Shown one piece after another: positions 38,578-39,363 of a stretch of 39,363 nucleotides of DNA. Position numbers and translations under genes: made by a program. This DNA is from Chara braunii (Eukaryota > Streptophyta > Charophyceae > Charales > Characeae), in assembly GCA_003427395.1 (NCBI GenBank), contig BFEA01000218.1:249795-289157 (forward strand), read 5' to 3'. How positions within the stretch are numbered: the stretch's first letter is position 1; every line of letters begins with the position of its first letter. The notes below the pieces were generated by a model. The model ran no database searches, was not told the origin of the DNA, and saw only the letters and a list, made by a program, of their open reading frames with translations.

Positions 38578-38595
38578 TGGTATCGGAGCAGGTTC
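38578..38595 (+). promoter_or_regulatory. Primer-binding site (initiator tRNA-Met type)
   Basis: TGGTATCGGAGCAGGTTC follows CTAGCA-ATT. It shares the TGGTATCGGAGC variant with the gypsy element's PBS at 25482. Confidence 0.7.
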
Positions 38596-39363
38596 AAACC
38601 ACTCCGCTGGTTCCTCCGCAATATCTGTTCGGTGCTTCATTGGGAAATGGCGGGGCAGTGATAATGCTTGTGCGGTGGTGTATAGGCGGCCCTGAGTTGG
38701 GAGAGCGCGCATGGAAGGCTATGTGGTGACATAGTGGTGCACGCTGGATGATGAGAGTTTGTTGACGTGGCAATTTAAGCCGAGGTGGAACTACATTGCA
38801 TCGTGGGTTGTGCCGAGGCATCGACTGGTCATCTAAATGCACGCCAGGTTACTGGTGAGAAATCTGTGGTTGGGGGCAGCATTATGAGGTAAGTTGTTCC
38901 TTACCTTATCTACCCTCGTTGTTGCTTCTTACAGTGAGGAAGTGAGTCTTGTCTTGAGAGTCCTCTCGAAGTGAGGTGTCGCGAGCGTTCTACCTTGAGA
39001 GTCGTCATTCTTCCTAGGTAGCAAGCTGGTGGGAGATTGGCAAAGCCTCTGAAGGGCCCTGGACGAAGCACTCCGGTCACGGTCACCATGCCAACCCACT
39101 GGGACTAGTACACGCATGCTTTGCCGCAAGTCCTTGGTTCTGCTTGCTGCGCAATAGAGGTCATGTTGGGCATGCCAGCCCTATAAGAGACGCGCACCAG
39201 ACCGTCTATAAATATTTATGGCGGGTTCCTGTTGGATTTTGACTGTGATAGTTGTCCTGATTGCGACGTTAAATAATTCCTGAGGACTGTGGGGGTTGTC
39301 CTTAAACTGCCTCTTGATCAGCCAGATCAACCGGAAGTAAGGCTCGTTGCATGCGAGAATAAA
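38596..39363. other. Sequence after the PBS, no gene recognised
   Basis: It would be the internal region of the LTR element above, but no gag motif is readable. A TATA-like TCTATAAATA occurs at 39205-39214, and the window ends in AATAAA. A GTAAGT to TTACAG pair at 38891-38934 would be too short for a normal intron. Confidence 0.4.

Noticed and set aside
38891-38934. GTAAGT to TTACAG pair as a possible intron
   Set aside because: It would be about 44 bases with no coding sequence on either side.

Overview
The window looks like nuclear DNA of a green-lineage (streptophyte) eukaryote, possibly a charophyte alga such as Chara. This is an inference. It rests on one host gene, a cytosolic histidyl-tRNA synthetase with the long N-terminal extension known from land plants, and on the repeat landscape: an L1-like LINE with a zf-RVT tail, a large Ty3/gypsy element, palindromic MITEs, poly(A)-tailed short retroposons and very many microsatellites. 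Scattered single N bases suggest a draft assembly.

Layout. 1-4330: ORF2 of an L1-type LINE on the minus strand (endonuclease, reverse transcriptase, zinc-binding tail), in one frame apart from two nonsense codons and cut off by the left window edge. 4331-9400: no recognisable gene. It holds GAA/TTC, CT, GT and CA microsatellites, short tandem duplications and two families of palindromic MITE-like elements. 9405-12593 (minus): the intact, uninterrupted 1062-codon histidyl-tRNA synthetase gene, the only convincing host gene here. 12594-15077: a CAAT-rich leader side, hairpins, another MITE copy, a tRNA-derived SINE-like sequence and minisatellites. 15078-28373 (minus): a decayed Ty3/gypsy retrotransposon of about 13.3 kb with LTRs of roughly 2.3 kb. 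Its internal order is PBS, gag with a CCHC knuckle, protease, reverse transcriptase and RNase H, a PHD-finger segment, integrase, then an extra ORF of unknown function. Its 5' (right) LTR carries two later insertions, a 522-bp hAT-like element and a short poly(A) retroposon, and the other LTR preserves both empty sites. 28374-36000: repeats dominated by a short poly(A)-tailed retroposon family (six copies plus a fragment). One copy is interrupted by a 168-bp Harbinger-like MITE and another is flanked by a 25-bp target duplication. 36000-39363: microsatellites and long homopurine tracts, then sequence ending in a probable LTR end with a primer-binding site.

There is no operon-like organisation. 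The region is one housekeeping gene embedded in layered transposable elements, whose nesting gives a relative insertion history. The most unusual observations are the PHD finger inside the gypsy pol region, the extra ORF downstream of its integrase, and several small element families whose boundaries can be fixed from target duplications or empty sites within this window.
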